From the NCBI GenBank assembly GCA_016712465.1, contig JADJQZ010000001.1, forward strand, positions 6,944,001 through 7,008,000: a stretch of DNA of 64,000 bases. The letters are read 5' to 3'. Shown one piece after another: positions 26,803 to 35,600 of the stretch. The first letter of the stretch is position 1. The number at the start of each line of letters is the position of its first letter. The notes below the pieces were generated by a model. That model was not told where the DNA came from. It saw nothing but the letters and a program-made list of their open reading frames with translations, and did not search any database. Made by a program: the position numbers and the translations under genes. The DNA comes from Candidatus Obscuribacter sp. GTDB taxonomy: Bacteria; Cyanobacteriota; Vampirovibrionia; Obscuribacterales; Obscuribacteraceae.

Positions 26803-28041
26803 ATGTTCCCTATCAAATTAACGTCAACCAGTCAGAGAACAAATATGAATCGATATCGATACTTGCAGTCCCCCTGTTGCATCCTGGCGCTGGCACTTTC
26901 CCTCAGCCTCTCGGGTTGCGGCTCCAGCTCCGATGAGACGGAGAGCCTGGAACCTGCCGCCAAGAAAGCAGAAGTAGCCAATGTAACCGTTGCCTTTCAA
27001 TCCTTGCAGAGATTCGATGCCTCGACCCGCCAGGACGAGGTTAAGCTGAAGGGGGCCGGTGCTTCCTTCCCTGAGCCTCTCTATCAAGCGCTGTTTAAGA
27101 GCCTGCGTGAGAACAGCAAAACCGATGTGCGTTATGAGGCGGTGGGCAGTAGCGCCGGTATAGTGCTGGTGCAAAATAAACAAGTCAACTTCGGTGCTTC
27201 CGATGCTCCGCTCACAGACGAGCAGATGAAGTCCGACGCCAATGGTGCGATACTGCACATACCAACTGCTTTTGGTGCGGTGTCGGTTGTCTATAATCTG
27301 CCCGGTGTCAACGCCGTGCTCAAGCTTTCGGCTGAGCAACTGGCTTTGATATACCTGGGGCGCATCACTTACTGGGATGATGAGCGCCTGGTAGCCGGCA
27401 ATGCAGAACTCAAGGGTGTGCACGAGCGAATCATCTCGGTGCACCGGGCGGACGGCTCTGGATCGACCTTTGCCCTGACCGAGTTTCTGGCGGAAGGCAG
27501 CGGAGACTGGAATAAGCAAATGGGTAAGGGGACTTCCATGTATTGGCCCGGGGGAATGGCGGTAACTTCCGGTGGTGCCATGGTCGACGCCGTGCTCAGA
27601 AGCCCCTATGCCATCGGCTACACGGAATTGAATGTGGCGGTCAGCCGCAATCTCAAATCTGCTGCCCTGAAGAATCCTAGCGGCGCGTATGTGGTGCCTT
27701 CTTTCAAAAGCGTAAGGGAAGCCATGGAGGGCCTGGCCGCATCCGATTCCACGGACTTGCGTCTGGATGTGATCAACAGTGACGGCAGTGGCAGCTATCC
27801 CATTTCAACCGCCACCTATGTTCTGGTCTATCAAAATCAAGATGATCCGAAACAGGCCCAAGCCCTGACGCAGGTGCTCTGGTGGTTGGTGCATGACGGG
27901 CAGGCTGCTCACGAGAAGCTGCTTTACGTGCCGCTTTCAGCCAATCTGGTCAAGCGGGTGGAGAAGGCGCTGGAGCAGCTACGTGCCAACGGTGCTCCTG
28001 TGCTGACCCCTGTGGCAGCGCAGCCGGCCGCCAAGTCTTAA
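26803..28041 (+). CDS. pstS: PstS-family phosphate-binding lipoprotein
   Basis: A 412-residue exported protein. The lipobox LSG-C at C39 follows a hydrophobic h-region (CCILALALSLSLSGC). An alternative ATG at 26845 gives a shorter, more usual signal peptide, but the one at 26803 has GAGG at proper spacing. The phosphate-contact motifs of PstS are all present: GAGASFP (84-90), GSSAG (115-119), SDAPL (133-137) and HRADGSGST (214-222), with the late GYTE and YPISTATYVLV strands. It is therefore predicted to bind phosphate. No PstC, PstA, PstB or PhoU is in the window. The gene is 2 nt from the GlnX-like gene, suggesting a receptor role for the PknG circuit rather than, or as well as, transport. 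Confidence 0.9.
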   Translation: MFPIKLTSTSQRTNMNRYRYLQSPCCILALALSLSLSGCGSSSDETESLEPAAKKAEVANVTVAFQSLQRFDASTRQDEVKLKGAGASFPEPLYQALFKSLRENSKTDVRYEAVGSSAGIVLVQNKQVNFGASDAPLTDEQMKSDANGAILHIPTAFGAVSVVYNLPGVNAVLKLSAEQLALIYLGRITYWDDERLVAGNAELKGVHERIISVHRADGSGSTFALTEFLAEGSGDWNKQMGKGTSMYWPGGMAVTSGGAMVDAVLRSPYAIGYTELNVAVSRNLKSAALKNPSGAYVVPSFKSVREAMEGLAASDSTDLRLDVINSDGSGSYPISTATYVLVYQNQDDPKQAQALTQVLWWLVHDGQAAHEKLLYVPLSANLVKRVEKALEQLRANGAPVLTPVAAQPAAKS

Positions 28042-28068
28042 CTTAGCTAATCCAGTCAAGTCAAACCG

Positions 28069-28100
28069 GACCTGAGCGGGCTCTCCTGCTCAGGTCTTTA
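28069..28100 (+). terminator. Hairpin closing the PknG/PstS block
   Basis: GACCTGAGC (28069-28077) pairs perfectly with GCTCAGGTC (28088-28096), followed by the short T-rich TTTACTT. It lies 28 nt after the pstS stop and 40 nt before the NADAR gene. Confidence 0.65.
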
Positions 28101-28139
28101 CTTCAGCCGGGCTGATTGCCTGGTAGAACAGGAGAACTT

Positions 28140-28688
28140 ATGAGTCAAAACGTGATCAAATTCTATCGCCAGAGCGAAGTGCCCTATGGCGTCTTTTCCA
28201 ATTTCCCCTTCCGACCTATTGAGTTGGACGGAAAAACCTGGAACTCATCAGAGATTTACTTCCAGGCAATGAAGTTTGCCGGTACAGAGCATGAAGACAT
28301 AATTGCTGAGGCGGCAACGTCGAAGCTGGCTGCCCAGATGGGTCGTGATCGCAGTCGACCGTTGCGGCCCGACTGGGATGAAGTAGTCGATCTGGGCACT
28401 GAAGATTCCAGGCTGCAAGCTCTCTGGGAGCGGTATGTAAACCGACCCTGTCTGTTGAAAGACTACGTCATGTTCAAGGCCGTGCTGGCGAAATTTACTC
28501 AACATGAAGATCTCGGTGCGCTTCTACTTGCCACTGAAGATGCCCTCATTGTGGAGCATACGGAAGTGGACAGCTACTGGGCCGATGGCGGCGACGGCAG
28601 CGGTTTAAACATGCTCGGTCGCATTCTTATGATTGTGCGTGAGTTGCTGGACGGTGAAAGGCAGGAGAAAACTTGTGCACACTGCTAA
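28140..28688 (+). CDS. NADAR (YbiA-like) domain protein
   Basis: A 182-residue cytosolic protein matching the NADAR family along its length: FYRQSEVPYGVFSNF, the PIELDGKTW and SSEIYFQAMKF segments, MGRDRSRPLRPDWDEV, and TEVDSYWADGGDGSGLNMLG near the end. These correspond to the active-site Glu/Asp/Trp positions. NADAR proteins are N-glycosidases: YbiA-type enzymes act on riboflavin intermediates, and other members remove ADP-ribose from guanine or process ADP-ribose. CAGGAG lies upstream of the ATG at 28140. It is followed by an overlapping small membrane gene. The physiological substrate cannot be assigned. Confidence 0.87.
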   Translation: MSQNVIKFYRQSEVPYGVFSNFPFRPIELDGKTWNSSEIYFQAMKFAGTEHEDIIAEAATSKLAAQMGRDRSRPLRPDWDEVVDLGTEDSRLQALWERYVNRPCLLKDYVMFKAVLAKFTQHEDLGALLLATEDALIVEHTEVDSYWADGGDGSGLNMLGRILMIVRELLDGERQEKTCAHC

Positions 28689-29175
28689 GAAAAACGCTTC
28701 CTTCCTTAACGCGCAGACCCTGGTGCTTGTTTGTGTTACCTTGGCGCTGGCAGCATTTCTGGTTCAACTTGAGGTGATGGCCGGCGGTAACAGTAACTCC
28801 AGGCTCCTGGCAGAAGAATTGCGTCCGACGTTTCAGTCCGCCAGAGAGTACAGATTGATTTCTCTCGCCGATACCATAGAGAAATTGGCAGTTGACCAGG
28901 TTGCATTGCGGGGAGCTCTGTCCGGTTTACATGAAGAAATGAATGGTGACCTGGGTTTACTCGTAATCAAAAGGCACAAAGAGGAGATTGTGGGAATGGA
29001 ATTTTTCAGTCCCACTGAGAGTTCCATCGCTTGCGACAACATAGAACAGCTCAGAACGGCCCGGGGAGTTATCTTGACGGAATATCGCAAGGGTTTGCCG
29101 GCCCCAGCTCAGGTCGATGGAAGCAAGCAAGCGGAAGTTTTGAAAGTTTATTATTGGACCTGTCGGGTGCAGTAA
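28675..29175 (+). CDS. Hypothetical membrane-anchored protein overlapping the NADAR gene
   Basis: A 166-residue protein with a GTG start at 28675 preceded by AGGAG, overlapping the NADAR gene by 14 nt. Residues ~11-33 form a single N-terminal membrane segment (LVLVCVTLALAAFLV). The rest, extracytoplasmic if the positive N-terminus is inside, is alpha/beta with no recognised family. The tight overlap suggests translational coupling with the NADAR protein. Confidence 0.58.
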   Translation: MHTAKKNASFLNAQTLVLVCVTLALAAFLVQLEVMAGGNSNSRLLAEELRPTFQSAREYRLISLADTIEKLAVDQVALRGALSGLHEEMNGDLGLLVIKRHKEEIVGMEFFSPTESSIACDNIEQLRTARGVILTEYRKGLPAPAQVDGSKQAEVLKVYYWTCRVQ

Positions 29176-29216
29176 CGAAACGGATCGCTTTTGCCCGGCC
29201 TAGTTTTTAGTTAAAG

Positions 29217-29253
29217 GGGTCCGGTGCAGATGCGCATCGGACCCTCATTTTTA
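29217..29253 (+). terminator. Rho-independent terminator after the NADAR pair
   Basis: GGGTCCG (29217-29223) pairs with CGGACCC (29238-29244), followed by TCATTTTTA. It lies 41 nt past the stop of the membrane peptide gene. Confidence 0.8.
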
Positions 29254-29619
29254 CTTGTGTTCAGGGATGCCACGGTGGAATGGTGAAATCGGGCATCGTG
29301 AACATTTTTTTGCCCAACTATACTACAGAGCATCGTAGTGGCGCATAACTCCGTTCCGCTGGAAAGCTCAGCGGTGGAAACTATACTTTTACCGCCGGTA
29401 GTGCGATTTGAACCTGCTCTTTCAAAAATTTTCAACAATATCGGACGCTGCAATTGTCAACAAAGCTTAGCCGGAGATTTAATCTCGGCAAAGGTTTGGA
29501 GAGTTTTGGATGGTGGCTGATAGTAAGTAGAAATATATAACGCATATATGACTGCGGATTAGTAAGTGAGTGGCTCTTTAGCCGTTCGCTGCACCGCGTA
29601 CTTACCAAAATTGGTTCAC
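29254..29619. other. Upstream region of the giant repeat gene
   Basis: About 365 bp, AT-rich, with TATACTA-like segments (about 29320 and 29386) and TATATAACGCATATATG just before the gene. Promoter elements are plausible but no well-spaced -35 partner is clear. The giant gene could also begin at a GTG at 29566 with a weak GGA upstream. Confidence 0.4.
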
Positions 29620-32600
29620 ATGACGGATAAATCCATAGCCCAGAATGAGGCTGATGGAGTGCTCAAGCACGACCAGAAGCCTAAACAACAGATCGAGGAA
29701 GCAGCCGGCGCCGCTTGCGAGAAGTCGCCGACGGCAGCCGAAAAAACCTGCTCTCCGGCGGAAGTTTGGGCTCAGATTAGTGCCACCGTTTTTCACAAAG
29801 GCGCCATGGCGGCACCAGACAAGAGCGAGTCAACGGTTAAGTTGCCGGGGCTCGAGTTTGAGCATCCGAGGCTGGAAGTGAAGTCATTTGTGGCACTTCT
29901 GACTGAAACCTTTAAACCGGGTGGCGCTCACTCTTTGCACACCGGGCCCGGACACTTTGAAAAATTTTTCGAGCACCTGCGGACGTCTGCTTTTGACAGG
30001 CAGCCTCAGGCAGACAGACATGCGGTCTTGCCCTCGCATTCCAATTGGCTGAGAGAGGCGGTAGAGAAGAAGCTCGTGGAGAAGGCCAATCCCTTTTCAT
30101 CCATCATGCAAGTTGGTCTGAGCGATGACGGCGGCACCGGCATCAAGAGTAAAGTGAATATCTTTGAGCCGACTTTGTCTGGAAAAGTCGATTCGGCGGC
30201 AAATGGCGAAAAAAATACGGTGGGCGCGGCGTCGGTGCCGGTGAATCCCTTTCAGGTTTTGAACCGGGTGGCACTCAAAGACGAGCAGAATGCCGGAGCC
30301 GTAGAAGTGAAGACAGTTGCACCACCGGTGGTGAAGTCTGCGCTTGCAACTGGTGAAGGCGGCGTACATTCGTCAACTCAAACCGTCTCTTCGGCAAAGG
30401 GTGAAAGCGGCCCATCCGGACTGCATACCGTCAATCTGCCGGTATCTTCCCAAAAACACACTATAGATAGGTCTGATTCTCTCGCGGTGCTGAATCAAAC
30501 TTTGTCGCTGCAGCCGCAGATACCCACCATATTTTTCAATCAGTTGTTGGTGAAAGAACCCGATGGCAATCGTAAGGCCTTGGCTGAGCCTCTTATGTCT
30601 AATGCCAATTCCGCTGAAAACCAGGGCGTTGTCGGTAGTGCGGCGCTGAAAGTGGCTACTCTATACAAAGCCCCGGTAGTCTTGGAAGGGACGTTCAACC
30701 CCAGTGCTGCGGCGACAAAGCTCCAGGGCGATACGCATTTGCCGGTGAATACGGTTCAGCCGGGGAAAGAGGCGGTTGCTGTAAGCCTCTCAGAGAGCCA
30801 GGCTTTGCCGGTTCGGTTTGAGCTGCCTACCATATTTTTCGGACAGTTGGTGGTAAGAGAGCCTGAAAGTAATCGCAAGGTAGTGGCTGAGAACCTGCCG
30901 GTGAAGCCTCTCCCGGCGGAAACGGGGGCGCCTTTTGCGGCGGTCACGCAGGTGGCCCTCAAGGAAGAAGGCATATTGGACCAGACCGGTCGAAAACTGG
31001 TAGCCGAGCCGCTTTCGCAGATAGTTGCCGCCGGTACCGTGGTCAAGGCCGGTTCGTTCCCGTCAGAGTCTGTGAGCCTGCCGGCGCCGGCAGTGAAGAC
31101 AGGTGCTGAATTGCCACTGACGGTGACATCGGTTCAGGTGCGTGCCGGCGTCCAGAATGTAGCCCTGACCAGGTTGGAAGAGCCGTCTTTGCCCGTCCAG
31201 TATCAAATACCTGGCATTGTTTTCAGTCAGCTGCTGGTGAAAAACCCTGATTCCTTGCCTCGAATGGTGGGAGAGCCGGTCAAGGTTGTCGGCGTCGGCA
31301 CGAATGCAGTCGGACGGGAGGTTGAAAGTCAGGTGGCAGTCAGCAATCTGCCTTTGAGAATAGAAACGACCAGGGCTGGTAACACTGAGGCGGCCACAGC
31401 CGCTCCCCTTGAGCCTACAGCCGTTGTGAAGACAGAGCTCTTGCCTGTCAAGGCTAACGTAAATGCCAATGTCAACGTGAACGTGAACGTGAATGTGAAC
31501 TTACTTGCCGGTAGTAATCCATTTGCGGCAGTGACTCAGGTGGCTCTGAAAGAAGAAGCGATAGTCGACAATATCGGCCGTAAAGTCGTGTCTGAATCTA
31601 TCAGTCAGAACCTGGCGGTGGGGCCGGTGGTGAGAACAGGCCAGCTTGCCGGCGAAGTAACGGTCAATCCCCATGTTACGGCAGCCAATCCAGGAAAGAT
31701 TGTTGAGACGACGCTAGCGGCGAGTCCCAGCAATGTGGCAAAGGAAAGCGTCGGCACAGTTCGACTGGAGGGGCAGGCTTTGCCCTATCAGAACCAGGTT
31801 CCGACCATAGCCTTCAATCAGCTCCTGGTAAAGGAACCGGACACCCTTCGCAAAACAGCCTCTGAACCAGTCCTTTCTCAAAGCAGCGGCTCTACTCTGG
31901 TGAACCGTGTTATTGAGCCGACTTCACTTGCCAATCCCTCTTCCGGCTTGGAGACGAACAGAAGCGTCGATACCTCTAATAAAACTACGGACAGGATGGA
32001 CCAGGTGGTGGTGGTGAAGGCACCACCGCTTGAGAGCAACGCCAATCCTTTTCGGACTTTTGCTCAACTGACCTTGAAGGAAGACGGTATTGCCGATAGT
32101 ACTGGGAATAAAGTTGTTCTTGAGGCCCTACCTCAGGCTCAGGCGGTGGCTTTGCAAGGGCAAACCGTTTACAAAGTGCCCCTGCCCTCGAATGACGGTA
32201 ACACAAGTCTGGGCGCTCCCGTGCAGGTAGCAGCCCGCTCAGTCGGTGACGGGAATGTTACCGCACTGCCGGTTACCGTCTCACCGCGCACCGTGCAGGA
32301 GGCTGACCTGCCTTCCAAAGGGCAAGCCGTGCCGGTGCTCTATCAGGTTCCCACCCTGGTAGCGACCCAGCTTTTGGTCAAGGATCCTGAAGCACAGTTG
32401 CGCCGCAACTGGCAGGAACCTGTGGCCGCGGTGCAGGTTGTGGCTGTGAATACAGTCACTAATCGAGTGGAACCCAGCCTCGGCCTTACTCAAACCGGAG
32501 CCGCCATAAACGACAAGATTGAGCCTTCCGCCCTGAAGGTTCAGCCTGCTCAGGTTGCCGCCAATCCTTTTCAATCTGCAGCCCAGGTGGCTCTCAGAGA

Positions 32601-35600
32601 AGATGCGGTCGTGGATAGGACCGGCAAGGCTGTTGAGCCGGTAGTGCCGGTTTTTTCCGGCAGCACGGTGCGCATAGCCGAAAATACTGTTGGTGCCAAA
32701 GTCGAAAATACTGTGCCGGCTCCGCAGATTCAAAACCTCTCTCAGCCAGCAACTCCGACTATTCTAGCCGGCCAACTTGTGGTGAAAGAGCCCGAGCCGC
32801 CGGCTCGAAAAAGTTCGGTGGAATCGACCACCCTTGTCGCCAATGCCGGTGAGCAGCAGGGTTCTCTCGTTAGTCAGAACCCGCAGACCGTTGTTGCGCA
32901 ACGAAATGAACAGCCGTTCAGCGGCAATCGTTTGGGGACGGATACAAAAGTAGTAGCCTTGCCGGAGACGACGGCGCCCGATAAGGTGGAACCGCCGGTA
33001 GTGGCGAAGCCCGTGGTTGTGCCGGTGCATAGCAACCCTTTCCAAGCCGTGATGCAGGTTGCTCTCAAGGAAGACGCTATTGTCGATAACAGCGGCAAGA
33101 AAGTTGTGGTCGAGCCAGTGGCTTCGAGCACTCTCACCACGTCTGTGCCGGTGGCAGCCAAGACGGCGCTGACTACTACAGACACTGTTGCCGCCGCTCC
33201 GGTGAACAGGAACCTTACCAGCGCAGCCGAGGGCAGTAGCGGTCAAAATGTAGTGGCCAAGGTTGCCGTAGCCGACAATTCCACTGCCGTTCGTGTGGCC
33301 GACGGCAATACAGTGGCTAAAGTTGAAAATGTTGGAAACGTTGGAAACGGGGTGCTCTCGCCCCAGGCGCCCACAATTCTCGCCAGTCAACTGCTGGTGA
33401 AAGAGCCGGAACCGACAGTCCGCCGAAACACGAGTGAACCGCTACCTGTTTTGACGGCGGTGACGGAGTCCCAGGGCAGTCGTAGCAGTCAGACTCAGAC
33501 TTTGCCGGTGGTCGGCAATCGCATTGAGCCCGTTACCGTAGCTGTGCGCACCGATTCCACGGCTGAGAAAGTGGAGACGCCGGTTCTGGCTAAGGCTCCC
33601 CTGCCACCCGCTAATACCAATGCAAATCCGTTTCTGGCGCTTACTCAGGTGGCGCTGAAGGAGGACGGAATAGTCGATACCAGCGGTAAGAGAGTAGTGG
33701 CTGAGAGCTTGCCCCAGCCAGTTTATGGAGCCCCCGTGCTCAAACCGCCGGTGGTGGCGGCTGGCGAGTCTGTAGCGACGACGACTACTGCTACTGTCAC
33801 TGCTACTGCGTCCACAACGGTGAGTACCGCCAAAACCGCGGTTGATGGCAACAATCAAGCGGCAGGCGCAGCCGCTGGTCTGCGTGCTGTGGAGACTGTG
33901 AGCAGCGGCAAGGTGGAAAGCAATCCCACCGTCATCCGTGAGCAACAGCCGCCGACCATTCTGGCCAGTCAACTGGTGGTGCGAGAGCCGGAGCCGTTGC
34001 AGCGCAGGAATTACGTGGATACATCGTCACCGTCCACAATCTCGGCTGAATCTCAAAATTCTCGCAATCTGGGCCAGCCCCTCACCGTGGTCAGTTCAAA
34101 TCGGGTGGAGCCGCTGCCGATTACAAACCGGGTCGAGCCTGCCCTGCCTGAGAAGATTGAGCCGACCCTGGCTAAGGCTCCCCTGCAGCCCATTAATACC
34201 AACGCCAATCCGTTTCTGGCTCTCACCCAGGTGGCGCTCAAGGAAGACGGAATTGTCGATAACAGCGGTAAGAAAGTAGTGGCTGAAGCCTTGCCTCAGT
34301 CAAGCTCCGGAGCCACTGTGGCGCGGATGTCGGTGGTGACAGCCGGTGACACCGCGGCTCCTACTGTGATTGCCGCGACGTCGGTGAGTAGCACCAAGAG
34401 CGCAGGCGAAGTTACCAGTCCGGTGACCGCCACGCCTTCCGGTCTGCGTGCGGTTGAGACTGTGAGCGGCGGCAAGTTGGAAAGTAGTTCCACTGTCATC
34501 CGTGAGCAACAGGCGCCCACTATTCTGGCCAGTCAACTGGTGGTGAAAGATCCTGAGCAGCCGCGCAAAAATTATGTGGATTCGTCCCAGCTTTTGGCAA
34601 ACTCAGGCGAGCCGCAGAGTCTTCGCAACCTGGGACCGCCTCTGCCCGTGCCTGCAAATCGCGTTGATTTGCAGCCGAATACAACCAGGGTCGAGGCGAC
34701 CCTGCCTGAGAAGAGTGAGCCTGCCCTGGCTAAGGCTCCTGCGGTCCAGACCAATCCCTTTCACTCTGTCACTCAGGTGGCTTTGCGAGAAGATGGAATT
34801 GCCGATGCCGGGGGCAAGAAGATTGCCTTTGAACCGCTCGTTTACACATCTATCGCCCCAGTGCTGGCTAGATCGGTGCTTGCCGCCGCTGACACCAGTA
34901 GCGCCGCTCCCGTGCCCAAGCCCTCTGCGGAACCCTCGACTGCAGCCAGTGGTCGTTCCGGGAGCGAGACCGGCGTGACCCGAGTTGAGAATACGGTGCC
35001 CGGTCCCTTGCTGGTGAAAGAACCCCTGGCTGTAGCACTTCCGAACTCACCCAAGGCACTGACACCCGGTCCGACGGCCACAAGTCAGCCCGGCGCGAAG
35101 GAACTTGCTGCTGAGTCAAACTTGCCGCTTTCCGTGCCGTCGGCAAGTTCACCCGCCAGCAAGGCTGTCAGTCTCGCCAATCAACTGGTAGGAAAAGAAG
35201 GGCCGACAGGCAAAGGTGAGGCTGTCGTCGGTGTTGAGACGGTCGGTGCCAAGGCTGTTGCCGGTCCTGCTACTGCCGGCGGAATTGGTGCCGCCGCAGT
35301 TGGGAGCGAAGGCTCGGCAGTAGTTTCCAAAGGCGATGGCGTGGGGAGCGGAAAACTGGACCCGGCGACTTCGACTACGACTAAAGGAGAGGGAACTCTC
35401 ACCGCCAAGGGCGATGCTCTCACAACTGTCAAAGGGGATGCACTCACAACCGCCAAGACCGATACTCTCACCGCCAAGAGCGATGCTCTTACGACTGTCA
35501 AAGGGGATGCTCTCACAACCGCCAAGAGCGATAATCTCACAACTATCAAAGGAGATGGTCTCACCACCGCCAAGACCGATGCCACCGGCGCGGTCAAGTC

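Noticed and set aside
16391..28041. Block as a classical Pst/Pho regulon locus
   Set aside because: No PstCAB, PhoU, PhoR or PhoB; the neighbours are Ser/Thr kinase, phosphatase, vWA and FHA proteins instead.
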